Source: Fidelibacterota bacterium (GTDB lineage: Bacteria; Pseudomonadota; Alphaproteobacteria; Rhodospirillales; Rhodospirillaceae). From it: a stretch of 64,000 nucleotides of DNA. The stretch covers positions 62,001 to 126,000 of the forward strand of contig CANJRX010000004.1 in the NCBI GenBank assembly GCA_947476895.1. The letters are read 5' to 3'. The position numbers and the translations under genes were made by a program. The notes below the pieces were generated by a model. It ran no database searches. It saw only the letters and a program-made list of their open reading frames with translations, and was not told the origin of the DNA. Shown one piece after another: positions 51,741 to 60,719 of the stretch; positions within the stretch are counted from its first letter, which is position 1, and each line of letters begins with the position of its first letter.

Positions 51741-53150
51741 CCTGCGCTTGCCGCGCATTTCGCGCAAATTATTTTGCGCTAAAACCTTGATATCCTGCAG
51801 GCGATACCAGGTTGGGGTGTCCTTTTGGAGCAGTTTTTCGGCCTGATTGCTGTAACGGGCCACGTCACCGAACTGGCCCAGCAATATAGCCCGCTCGGCC
51901 GCGGCATAGGCCGATAGGCCGGTTTCGTTGTTTTGCGCATAGGACCGGGCCAGCATGTCCCAGGCGCCAGGATTTTCAGGATCGATCGCCAGGGCGTGTT
52001 TCAGGGCGGTCTGCGCCTCGCCCGCATACTCCAGATTGCCGCTTTCAACGCTGGCATGGGCGAGCGACGTCAAAATTTCGGGCGCATCGGGCAGATACTT
52101 CAGCGCTTCACGATAGGCGACGATGGCGTCTTCAACCTTGCTGCGGCTCAGCTGCATATCGCCTTTGATCTGCCAGAAGTAGGGGTCCTTGGGCGCGTCG
52201 ATCAAAAGGCTATCGACCAACGGCAGAGCTTGATCAAACTGTCCGCGCCGGTAGTAAGCGATGGCGCGGGCATAACGGCCTTCGATGCTTTTATCGGAGT
52301 CCGGATAGCGCTGCAGCGTCGTGATCTGCGGCCGTAAGAACGCGAAGAGTTTCGCGATCAGCCGTTTGTGCTGACGCTCCAATTCAGGATCCAGCGGAAC
52401 GTTGGTATACGGCGACGTCTGCATGGCCGCTTCAATCGAGGCCATGCGGTCACGGTTGAGCGGATGTGTGCGGATGTAGGGGTCCTGGTTGGTTGTCACC
52501 AGGCGTTCTTCGCCGGACAAGCGATCGAAAAAGTCGTGCAGACCTTTGGCGGATTGATGCGTGTCGTTCAAGACCTTGAGCGCAAACTGATCGGCGCGGC
52601 TTTCCTGACCACGGCTGAAACTTAAGAACGAGCCGATGGCAGCGCGCTGGCCGCCCATCAGCACGGCCATACCCACTTCGGGATTACCGCTGGCAATACC
52701 GGCGGCAACACCGAGCAAGGTGCCCAATATTGAGATGACATTGGGCGCAGCCATGTCGCTCGCGACCATGATGACGTGGCCGCCGGCGATGTGGCCGATT
52801 TCGTGCGCCATCACGCCGATCACTTCATTGGAGTTCCGCGCGCGCAGCAACAGCCCGGTATGGAAGTAGATGTTGTTGCCCTGGGTGGCGAAGGCATTCA
52901 TCGTATCATCGACCACCATGTTGATCGCCACGCCGTCGCCTTGCAGGCCGCCTGCGATCAGCAGCGGCCGGGCATAGGCCTGAAGGGTCGCGCCGATTTC
53001 GGTGTCGCTGAGGATCGTGCCGGTACTGAAGTCTTGCGCGCGGGCAACCCCACTTGTACCAATCAGCAGCAGACCTAATGACGCAGCCGCCCAGAATTTA
53101 CGGGCGCGCACATGAGACGGTTTTGATGAGGCTGAAACGCTATACGTCAC
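51738..53150 (-). CDS. M48 metalloprotease with TPR repeats, BepA-like
   Basis: A 470-residue exported protease. After a signal peptide (about 1-38) comes a peptidase M48 domain with HEIGHIAGGH, the two zinc His and catalytic Glu, and the third ligand Glu in GQESRADQFA. The C-terminal half (about 290-460) is a series of TPR-like helices (YARAIAYYRRGQFDQALPLVD, AIVAYREALKYLPDAPEIL). This is the BepA/YfgC plan, a periplasmic chaperone-protease for outer-membrane proteins. It is divergent from the GGT-like gene with only 12 nt between the starts. Confidence 0.93.
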   Translation of the reverse strand: MTYSVSASSKPSHVRARKFWAAASLGLLLIGTSGVARAQDFSTGTILSDTEIGATLQAYARPLLIAGGLQGDGVAINMVVDDTMNAFATQGNNIYFHTGLLLRARNSNEVIGVMAHEIGHIAGGHVIMVASDMAAPNVISILGTLLGVAAGIASGNPEVGMAVLMGGQRAAIGSFLSFSRGQESRADQFALKVLNDTHQSAKGLHDFFDRLSGEERLVTTNQDPYIRTHPLNRDRMASIEAAMQTSPYTNVPLDPELERQHKRLIAKLFAFLRPQITTLQRYPDSDKSIEGRYARAIAYYRRGQFDQALPLVDSLLIDAPKDPYFWQIKGDMQLSRSKVEDAIVAYREALKYLPDAPEILTSLAHASVESGNLEYAGEAQTALKHALAIDPENPGAWDMLARSYAQNNETGLSAYAAAERAILLGQFGDVARYSNQAEKLLQKDTPTWYRLQDIKVLAQNNLREMRGKRR

Positions 53151-53162
53151 GGGTGTTCGAAA

Positions 53163-54494
53163 ATGCCGGATGTTGAAAGCTGCGGGACGGCTTCTCAGCC
53201 GAATACCTGGCGATTATGGCATTTTCCGGAACTTCGCCGCCGCCTTTTTTCGCTCTGTGGAAGTCTTGTAATGACGGCCGGACTGGCGGGCTGCGGGGAC
53301 TTGCCGCAGATCCGCGTGCAGCTCGGGGCAGGCGACGCCGTGCCGGAGCGGAATTTTGCAGGCCTTATTGCAGCGGACGAGCCCGAAGCCGTGCTGGTGG
53401 CGCGCAATATCCTGCTGGCTAATGGCAATGCTACGGACGCTGCTGTCGCTTTAGGATTTGCGTTGACGGTGACGCTGCCGTCTTCGGCGGGGCTTGGCGG
53501 CGGTGGGGCTTGCTTGGTTCATGACGCGGAGAACGGCGTCACAGAAGCCATCGATTTCACATCCCCAGCCAATGACGATACCGGTGCGGCGCGCTATCGC
53601 GCGGCTGTTCCGGCTTTGCCGCGCGGACTTTTCGCGCTGCATGCAAAATATGGCCGCGTGCCGTGGTCGCAAGTTGTAGCACCCGCCGAAAATCTTGCGC
53701 GCTTCGGATACACTGTGACACGCGCCTTCGCCCGCGACTTAGCCGCAGATGGCGGTGCGCTCATGAACGACCGCACCGCGCTGACAGCCTTCATGACGCC
53801 CCGCCGGCAGATGTTGCAGGCGGGTGACGCCTTTAAGCAGATCGATCTCGCAACGTCGTTAAGCCGTCTGCGCGCGCGCGGTCCTGGCGATGTAGGGCGC
53901 GAGTTAGAGGATGCCGTCGCCGCGGCCGGGGGGGCGATCACGGCTGCACAGATGCGCGCCTATGTGCCGCAGTGGATTGCGGCTGTGAGCATCGATGAGG
54001 ACGGGCAGCGGTTGTTCGTTTTACCGGCCAGTGTTGCAGGGGGAGAGTTCAAAGAAGTTCAGTCCGGTGTCAGCGTTCCTTCAGGCGCAACGGGCCTTGT
54101 CGTTGGCGATGCTGATGGCAACGTCGTGGCCTGCGCGCTCACCATGGGGCATGCCTTCGGTCTAGGCCTCATGCCAGCGAGCACGGGCTTTCTGCTGGCG
54201 CCGTCACCCGACGCGCCCGGAGCGGATAAAATTCAGCTCGCACCCGTCATCGGCATCGACCGCACCAGCAAAGCCGTGGTGTTTGCGGGCGCATCGGCGG
54301 GCATTGACGCCATCGGTTCACTGGCGACCCGTGCAAAGATGCTCAAAGCGCCTACTGAAAGCGGTTCTTCTTCCCGTCGTGGCGGCTTCATCAATATGCT
54401 GACGTGCGCCGCCAATGAAAATAGAGTGACCTGCGAAGCGCAGGCCGACCCGCGCGGGTCGGGATATGCGCTGACGCTTGGGCCAAGGGATTAG
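53163..54494 (+). CDS. Gamma-glutamyltransferase-like lipoprotein, probably inactive
   Basis: A 443-residue protein. The N-terminus has a lipoprotein signal ending in a LAGC lipobox (about residues 41-44, after LFSLCGSLVMTAG). The body follows gamma-glutamyltranspeptidase (ANGNATDAAVALGFALTVTLP, SSAGLGGGGACLVHD, ALPRGLFALHAKYGRVPW). Real GGT is about 570 residues and self-cleaves at a Thr in TTHxSVVD. Here the matching stretch reads GATGLVVGDADGN, with Ala at the nucleophile position. It may therefore be a structural or binding remnant. It is followed at 2 nt by an aminotransferase gene. Confidence 0.75.
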   Translation: MPDVESCGTASQPNTWRLWHFPELRRRLFSLCGSLVMTAGLAGCGDLPQIRVQLGAGDAVPERNFAGLIAADEPEAVLVARNILLANGNATDAAVALGFALTVTLPSSAGLGGGGACLVHDAENGVTEAIDFTSPANDDTGAARYRAAVPALPRGLFALHAKYGRVPWSQVVAPAENLARFGYTVTRAFARDLAADGGALMNDRTALTAFMTPRRQMLQAGDAFKQIDLATSLSRLRARGPGDVGRELEDAVAAAGGAITAAQMRAYVPQWIAAVSIDEDGQRLFVLPASVAGGEFKEVQSGVSVPSGATGLVVGDADGNVVACALTMGHAFGLGLMPASTGFLLAPSPDAPGADKIQLAPVIGIDRTSKAVVFAGASAGIDAIGSLATRAKMLKAPTESGSSSRRGGFINMLTCAANENRVTCEAQADPRGSGYALTLGPRD

Positions 54495-54496
54495 AG

Positions 54497-55660
54497 ATGG
54501 CGATAAAAATTGCACAGCGTGCGTTGGTGCCACCGTTCATGGTGATGGACGTCATGCGCGATGCCGCAGCGTTGGAAGCGGCAGGGCGCAGCATCATTCA
54601 TCTGGAAGTCGGCCAGCCTTCGACGGGCATTCCGAAAGGTGCTGCGCAACAGGTCGCGCGTATTTTGGGCGAGGATGCGCTGGGCTATACGCTGGCCGGC
54701 GGTTTGCCCGCGCTGTGCAAACGGATCGCACAGCATTACAGCGACACCTACGGCGTGAAGATTTCGCCGGATCGTATTTTTGTCACGACCGGTTCGTCGG
54801 GCGGATTTGTGCTCGCGTTCTTGAGCGCTTTTGAAGCCGGTGATCGCGTGGCCTTGGCCGCGCCCGGGTATCCGGCGTATCGACACATTCTGACCAGCCT
54901 TGGCATTGTGCCGGAATTAATCGAGGTCGATGCAGCCACCCGCTATCAACCGACCGTCGCGCATTTGAAAAAGATGACGCGACTTCCCGACGGGTTGATC
55001 GTCGGCAGTCCCGCCAACCCGACCGGCACTGTGATCCCACCCGACGAGTTCAAAGAGCTGGCGCTGTTTTGCGATCACAATGGCATTCGGCTGGTGTCCG
55101 ATGAAATCTATCACGGCATTACCTATGGGATGAAAGCCACGACCGCTGCCGGATTGTCGGACTCGGCTTTCGTGATCAATAGCTTCTCAAAATATTTCAG
55201 CATGACCGGCTGGCGTCTCGGCTGGCTCGTGGTGCCGCCCGACCTTGCGCGCCCTTTGGAATGCCTGGCGCAGAATCTCTTTATCGCGCCCCCTGCGGTG
55301 TCGCAGCACGGCGGCATCGCGGTCTTCGAATGTCGGGACGAGTTGGAAGCCAATGTGGCGCGTTACGCGCGCAATCGCGACGTGTTGCTGCGGCGTTTGC
55401 CGGAAAGCGGCTTCGAGCGCTTCGCGCCCGCTGACGGCGCATTTTATATCTACGGCGATGTTTCGAGCTTCAAAGAGGACGCGCAAGTTCTTTGCAAACG
55501 CATGCTCAATGAAGCAGGCGTGGCGACGACACCGGGGATCGACTTCGATCCTTTCCAGGGTCACCATTTTGTGCGGTTTTCTTTCGCCGGCAGCACGGCG
55601 GATATGGAAGAGGCCTGCACGCGCCTAAATCGTTGGCGCGCGCAGAAACCCATTTCCTAA
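54497..55660 (+). CDS. PLP-dependent class I/II aminotransferase
   Basis: A 387-residue fold-type I aminotransferase. Visible are IIHLEVGQPSTG, YTLAGGLPALCKRIA, VTTGSSGGFVLAF, the SPANPTGTVIP motif, and the PLP Lys in INSFSKYFSMTGWRLGW. The substrate cannot be told from sequence; the group includes aspartate- and aromatic-type enzymes. It is co-directed with the GGT-like gene, 2 nt away, and its stop abuts that of rne. Confidence 0.9.
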   Translation: MAIKIAQRALVPPFMVMDVMRDAAALEAAGRSIIHLEVGQPSTGIPKGAAQQVARILGEDALGYTLAGGLPALCKRIAQHYSDTYGVKISPDRIFVTTGSSGGFVLAFLSAFEAGDRVALAAPGYPAYRHILTSLGIVPELIEVDAATRYQPTVAHLKKMTRLPDGLIVGSPANPTGTVIPPDEFKELALFCDHNGIRLVSDEIYHGITYGMKATTAAGLSDSAFVINSFSKYFSMTGWRLGWLVVPPDLARPLECLAQNLFIAPPAVSQHGGIAVFECRDELEANVARYARNRDVLLRRLPESGFERFAPADGAFYIYGDVSSFKEDAQVLCKRMLNEAGVATTPGIDFDPFQGHHFVRFSFAGSTADMEEACTRLNRWRAQKPIS

Positions 55661-58654
55661 TTAGGTTTTAGAATCCCACCAGCCGCTCTTGGACGGACCT
55701 GGCGGGGCTTCCGGCGCGGGCGGCGTTGCAGCAACCGGAGCCGATTGTGGCGGGCTCGGAGGTTGGGGTGCGGGAGCCGCGCTGGCTTCCGCAGGTGAAT
55801 CGTCGCGCCGCCAAGGCTTGGTGATGGCGCGCAAGAAACGTCCTGCACCGCTTTCGCCCGATCCGCTTTCGCCTGAATCACCTGGTTCCGGCGTCGCGGC
55901 TACAGCCGCCACGTAGGCCGGTGATTCATTTTCAGCGCGCGGTGAGTCCTGGTGATCGCCACCTTCTTCGCCGGCGGAACCTTCGGCTCCGCCATTCTGC
56001 GTAGCGCCCGGCTCACTGCCGGGTTCGCCGCCACGACGCCGGCGACGTCCGCCGCGACGACCACGACGGCGTCCGCGCCGCGCTTGATCATCCCGGCCGG
56101 GACGTTCTTCACCCGGTACGCTCGGCGTTTGATCGCCGTTGCCTTCATGCTGGCTTTCACCGGCTTCCAATGATTGCGCAATAGGTGCTTCTGAAGCAGT
56201 GACGGATTCATTGCCCGGCGTAAGGTTCGGTGAGCCATCGGGATTGCGGCCTTCGCCGCCGCGACGGCGTCTACGCCGCCGACGCTTGCGTCCGCCGTTT
56301 TCGTCGCGGTTGCCGTTTTCACGGGCGGCGTCACGCCCACCTTCGCGGCCACCATCACGCCCAGATTCACGCCCACCATCGCGTCCAGCTTCACGCCCGC
56401 TTTCACGGCTGCCTTCGCGATTGGAATCGCGATTTCTGTCGTGACGCGGTTCGCGTACCGGCTTTTCTTCTTCCGGTTCGTCTTCTTCAACTTCGACATC
56501 GGCTTCAATGACGGCCGGACGAGCATGCTCGATTTCGCGCATCGGTTCACGCTGCGGAATTTCGCTGTCGTCGCGTGTGGCTTTAACGCGGTCTAAACGG
56601 ATGTTCGGCGGCACCAAGTGGGCATCGCCCAGCACAAAGATGCGAATGCGATAACGGCTTTCGATGCTGGCGAGAGAGTCGCGCTTGTAGTTCAAGAGGT
56701 ACAGCGCCACATCGGGATGCACGGTGATCGTGACTTCGCTCGAGCGTTGGCGACCGCCTTCTTCTTCCAACATGCGCAGCGCATAGACCGCCGCGGATTC
56801 CGTCGAACGCACCATGCCGGACCCGGCGCAATGCGAGCATTGGCGATAGTTGGCTTCGATCAGGCTCGGACGCAGACGTTGGCGCGACAGTTCCAGAAGG
56901 CCGAAGTGGCTGATACGTCCGACCTGGATACGCGCGCGGTCGGCTTTCAATGCCTCTTTCAAGCGCCGCTCAACCGAATGGTTGTTGCGGTTGTCTTCCA
57001 TGTCGATGAAGTCGATGACGATCAAGCCCGCGAGATCGCGCAGACGTAATTGACGCGCGATTTCGTTGGCGGCTTCGCAGTTGGTCTTGTAAGCAGTCTC
57101 TTCGATATGGCGTTCTTTGGTGGCGCGGCCCGAGTTGACGTCGATGGCGACCAGGGCTTCAGTTTGCGCGAACACGATCGAACCGCCCGAGCGCAATTGC
57201 ACGGTCGGGCTGTTGATGGCTTCCATCTGGCTTTCCACCTGATAACGGTGGAACAGCGGGATGATGTCGTCCTTGTAGCGCTGAACCTTTTTGGCGTGGC
57301 TCGGCGTCAGCATTTTCATGAAGTCTTTGCCGACCTTGTAGCCTTCTTCGCCTTCGACCCAGACCTCTTCGATGTCGCGGCTGTAGATGTCGCGGATGGC
57401 GCGCTTGATCAGGCTGGCTTCCTCGTGGATGAGTGCCGGCGCACGCGACGTCATGGTGATTTCGCGAATGCTATTCCAGGTGCGCTGCAGGTATTCGTAG
57501 TCGCGCTTGATTTCGGTCTTGTTGCGCTCGGCGCCCGCGGTCCGCAGGATCACCGCCATGTTCGTGGGCAGTTCCAGATCGCCGAGAATAGCCTTTAGGC
57601 GACGACGGTCCTGGGCGCTGGTGATTTTACGCGACACGCCGCCGCCGCGCGGGCTGTTCGGCATCAACACGCAATAGCGGCCAGCAAGCGACAAGAAGGT
57701 TGTAAGCGCAGCGCCTTTATTGCCGCGTTCTTCCTTCACCACTTGAATCAGCATGATCTGGCGGCGCTTGATGACTTCCTGAATCTTGTAATGGCGCGAG
57801 GCCACAAAACGGCGGCGCTGTTTGTCTTCAGCCGCTTCGTCTTCGTCTTCTTCGCCGCCGACGGTTTCAACGCCGGCCGGCTTTGCAGCTTGCGCTTCGC
57901 CGTTTGTCTGTTCGGCCGTCGCGGGTTGTTCGCCCGAAGCTTCCGTTTGAACGGCGGCTTCTGCGCCTGCCTCAGCGGGGGTTTCCGAAGCAACTTCGCC
58001 GGACGCCTCGGTAGCGGAAGCTGCTTCCGGCACCGTTTCGACGTTGTCTTCGTGATGATCCTCGTCCTCATGCGCATCATCGTCCGATGTAATCGGCGAC
58101 GTGATAGCAGGCGGAATAAAGGCCAGCGGAATGGCGTCGCCGTGATCGTGATCATGCGCATCGTCGTGCGCGTGGTCGTGATCATGGTGTTCGTGGTCGG
58201 GATGATCGTGATCGTGGCTATGATCGTGCGCGTGATCATGATCATGGTCGTGCGCATGATCGCCTTCGTGGGCGTCCTGGTGTTCTTGATCAGGAACGGG
58301 TTGACCGGCGGCTTGCGCCTCGCGGCGCTTATCGCGCGCGATCTGGCGGCGTTCTTCCTCTTCCTCATGGCGCTGGGCTTCCGCAATCAGGCGTTCGCGG
58401 TCCGCGACAGGGATTTGGTAGTAATCGGGATGGATTTCACTGAAGGCGAGGAAGCCGTGACGGTTTCCGCCGTAATCAACGAAGGCTGCTTGAAGTGAAG
58501 GCTCCACCCTGACCACTTTGGCCAGGTAGATGTTGCCTTTGATTTGCTTCTTAGTCGAAGTCTCTACGTCGAATTCTTCAAGCCGCGTTCCGTCCAGTAC
58601 CACGACCCGAGTTTCCTCCGGGTGCGTGGCCTCGATGAGCATTCTTTTGACCAT
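55661..58654 (-). CDS. rne: Ribonuclease E with a His/Asp-rich insertion in its S1 domain
   Basis: A 997-residue RNase E/G, the main mRNA-decay and rRNA-processing endonuclease. Residues 1-80 are the first half of the S1 domain (MVKRMLIEATHPEETRVVVLDG, GNIYLAKVVRVEPSLQAAFVDYG). An insertion of about 200 residues (about 81-285) follows, with a striking His/Asp block at 124-173 (58136-58285). The S1 domain then resumes. The DNase I-like core has EALVAIDVNSGRATK and LIVIDFIDMEDNRN, and the zinc link is CSHCAGSG. The C-terminus (about 715-997) is a disordered Arg- and acid-rich scaffold for degradosome and RNA binding. A long leader precedes it. Confidence 0.95.
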   Translation of the reverse strand: MVKRMLIEATHPEETRVVVLDGTRLEEFDVETSTKKQIKGNIYLAKVVRVEPSLQAAFVDYGGNRHGFLAFSEIHPDYYQIPVADRERLIAEAQRHEEEEERRQIARDKRREAQAAGQPVPDQEHQDAHEGDHAHDHDHDHAHDHSHDHDHPDHEHHDHDHAHDDAHDHDHGDAIPLAFIPPAITSPITSDDDAHEDEDHHEDNVETVPEAASATEASGEVASETPAEAGAEAAVQTEASGEQPATAEQTNGEAQAAKPAGVETVGGEEDEDEAAEDKQRRRFVASRHYKIQEVIKRRQIMLIQVVKEERGNKGAALTTFLSLAGRYCVLMPNSPRGGGVSRKITSAQDRRRLKAILGDLELPTNMAVILRTAGAERNKTEIKRDYEYLQRTWNSIREITMTSRAPALIHEEASLIKRAIRDIYSRDIEEVWVEGEEGYKVGKDFMKMLTPSHAKKVQRYKDDIIPLFHRYQVESQMEAINSPTVQLRSGGSIVFAQTEALVAIDVNSGRATKERHIEETAYKTNCEAANEIARQLRLRDLAGLIVIDFIDMEDNRNNHSVERRLKEALKADRARIQVGRISHFGLLELSRQRLRPSLIEANYRQCSHCAGSGMVRSTESAAVYALRMLEEEGGRQRSSEVTITVHPDVALYLLNYKRDSLASIESRYRIRIFVLGDAHLVPPNIRLDRVKATRDDSEIPQREPMREIEHARPAVIEADVEVEEDEPEEEKPVREPRHDRNRDSNREGSRESGREAGRDGGRESGRDGGREGGRDAARENGNRDENGGRKRRRRRRRRGGEGRNPDGSPNLTPGNESVTASEAPIAQSLEAGESQHEGNGDQTPSVPGEERPGRDDQARRGRRRGRRGGRRRRRGGEPGSEPGATQNGGAEGSAGEEGGDHQDSPRAENESPAYVAAVAATPEPGDSGESGSGESGAGRFLRAITKPWRRDDSPAEASAAPAPQPPSPPQSAPVAATPPAPEAPPGPSKSGWWDSKT

Positions 58655-59221
58655 AGTCTGGCGTACTCCGTGACGCAGCGGTGCCCGCGCGGCCCAAGGT
58701 CAAAGGACCTAAGAGCGCGCGTCCGCGGCGTGTTTGTGTAATGGGTGAATAGGCGCCGGGAATAAGAAGGCGCGTGGACCGCATAGGACTGCCGCAAAGT
58801 TCAGCCGAACGAGACGCCGTGAAATTACGGACGTTCAAGGTTGGCGAGCGACGGTTCAACACAGATCTCGGCACACAAGCCCCCGGGCTTAAGATGCGGT
58901 GGGAAGGGATAGGCTTGTGAAGGCCCGGCCGTTCCCGTTTTTAACGGGTCTACTCCGGACAAACCCTTGAGAATCAATGAGTCAGGCTCAAAGAGTCGAG
59001 GGAAACAAGCTGCCGGTGAAAGAGTGGCGGCTGTCGGAAGTAACCACGAGTGGAGTAACCATAAACGGGTCGGTAGCGCCATGACAACGCCTAATTCCCC
59101 AGGCCTGATGACGAGGCTGAGAGCGGGGCGAAACGGGCGACTCGTAAGATTCTTGCCGCGACTCGGCAAATAGTTGTATATTGTTCAGACTCAATGGCTT
59201 AACCGGCGACGCACACCTTCT
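58655..59221. other. 567-nt gap between rne and amiC: probable long rne leader
   Basis: No credible gene is visible. The stretch is GC-rich and contains self-complementary runs, for example CCCGTTTTTAACGGG near 58938-58952 and GAGTGG/CCACTC-type arms, as expected of a folded RNA. The rne mRNA, read on the minus strand, would start somewhere here. RNase E is known in E. coli to control itself through a long structured 5' leader, so a similar role is plausible. The plus-strand part next to amiC (about 59165-59195) is A/T-rich and may hold its promoter. Confidence 0.45.
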
Positions 59222-60544
59222 ATGTCAATGTCCGACGATAAAGCGCATGCTGGCACGCCCATTCCCGACCTTGGGAATGGTGCATATAAGCCATTGGAAA
59301 TGAACGTAAATCGCAGATTTATCGTGGCCGCCGGCGGTGCTGCCGTGCTGTGGCCCGTGGCGTCTCGCGCCATGGAGCGCGCGCTGGGCATCGCGTCGGC
59401 TTTGCGCCTGCATGACCACAACACACACACTCGTCTGGTGCTTGAACTGTCCCAAAACGTGGACTTCAGCCTCTTTCGGTTGGCGGGGCCTGACCGGCTG
59501 ATCATCGACTTGCCCGAACTTGATTGGGCGGTGGGTAACAACGGTCCTTCGGCTATCGGTCTCGTAAAATCCGTGCGCTTTGGTCTGTTCCAGACCGGAA
59601 ATGCCCGCATTGTCGTGGATTTGGCCGGCCCCGCAGCCGTTAAGAACGCCTTTGTGCTGCCCGCCACGGGCGGCACGCCCTTCCGTTTTGTGGTCGATCT
59701 TGAGCCGACGGAGCGCGCCAAGTTCACGGCATCGCTGGGACCGCAATACCGCATAGGCCAATTCGGGGCGCCGCCCACGCAGGTCGCGTCGTCGCCGCCC
59801 GTAAAGAACCCGGTACCGGAAACCAAAGCCGCACCTAAGGAAACCAACCGCAAGAAAATCGTTGCCGTCGATCCCGGCCACGGCGGGGTCGATCCGGGGG
59901 CCATCGGCGTCAGCGGCATTTATGAGAAGATCATTACCCTCGCCGCCGCCCAGCAATTGAAGACGCGGCTGGAAGGCACCGGTAAATACAAGGTCATCCT
60001 CACCCGGGACCGCGACGTGTCTTTGGGCTTGAGCGAGCGCCGCGAAATCGCCCGCGCCGCCCAAGCCGACATCTTTGTCTCGTTGCACGCGGATTCCATC
60101 GCCAACAAAACTGTGCGTGGACTTTCGGTCTACACGCTTTCGGAAAAGGCCTCAGACCGTGAAGCCGAAGCCTTGGCCGAGCAGGAAAACAACGCCGACA
60201 GCATTATTGGCGTCGATCTGTCCCATGAAAGCCAAGAGGTTCGGCACATCCTGGTGGATCTCGCCCAGCGCGAGAGCATGAACATCGCGACCAAGTTCGC
60301 CGCCAAGCTGATCGATGAGTTAGAGCGTGAGGTGAAACTGGTACGTAACAGCCACCGCTTCGCCCGCTTCGCCGTGCTCAAATCCCCCGACGTGCCCTCG
60401 GTGCTGATCGAGATGGGCTACCTCTCGAACCGCGAGGACGAGATATACCTGCGCAAAGACACCAATCGGGCCAAGCTGATGGGCGCCATTGTCCGGGGTC
60501 TGGAGACCCATTTTGCCCAGCGCCAGAGCGCCAGCCGGCTCTAA
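59222..60544 (+). CDS. amiC: N-acetylmuramoyl-L-alanine amidase, AmiC type
   Basis: A 440-residue periplasmic amidase that cuts the peptide off muramic acid during septum splitting. The N-terminal lead contains NRRFIVAAGGAAVLWPVASRA, a twin-arginine-like export signal. The AMIN domain (about 60-165: TRLVLELSQNVDFSLFRLAGPDRLIIDLPE) targets the septum. The amidase_3 domain (about 213-430) has VAVDPGHGGVDPGAIG, the zinc Glu in GIYEKIITLAA, FVSLHADSI and the catalytic Glu in VLIEMGYLSN. The start could also be a TTG at 59174 or the ATG at 59300. It is followed by mrcA. Confidence 0.93.
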   Translation: MSMSDDKAHAGTPIPDLGNGAYKPLEMNVNRRFIVAAGGAAVLWPVASRAMERALGIASALRLHDHNTHTRLVLELSQNVDFSLFRLAGPDRLIIDLPELDWAVGNNGPSAIGLVKSVRFGLFQTGNARIVVDLAGPAAVKNAFVLPATGGTPFRFVVDLEPTERAKFTASLGPQYRIGQFGAPPTQVASSPPVKNPVPETKAAPKETNRKKIVAVDPGHGGVDPGAIGVSGIYEKIITLAAAQQLKTRLEGTGKYKVILTRDRDVSLGLSERREIARAAQADIFVSLHADSIANKTVRGLSVYTLSEKASDREAEALAEQENNADSIIGVDLSHESQEVRHILVDLAQRESMNIATKFAAKLIDELEREVKLVRNSHRFARFAVLKSPDVPSVLIEMGYLSNREDEIYLRKDTNRAKLMGAIVRGLETHFAQRQSASRL

Positions 60545-60605
60545 AAGGCGGATTTTTGCCTTATTTTCGGGCTAATACCGCTTATCGCACTGGTTTAGGT
60601 CAAAA

Positions 60606-60694
60606 TATAATAGTGTGCCGGTGGATCATTCCGGCTTTCAAAGCCTTGAATATGCGACGGTTCCGGTGACAAAAAGGCGGCCGCAGAAGCGGCC
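60606..60694 (+). promoter_or_regulatory. Candidate promoter and leader hairpin for mrcA
   Basis: A perfect -10 hexamer TATAAT is at 60606-60611; no good -35 is seen. A 6-bp hairpin GGCCGC-AGAA-GCGGCC lies at 60679-60694, 25 nt before the mrcA start. The leader would be about 100 nt. Suggestive only. Confidence 0.35.
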
Positions 60695-60719
60695 ATAAAT
60701 TACAGGACTTCAAACTTTC

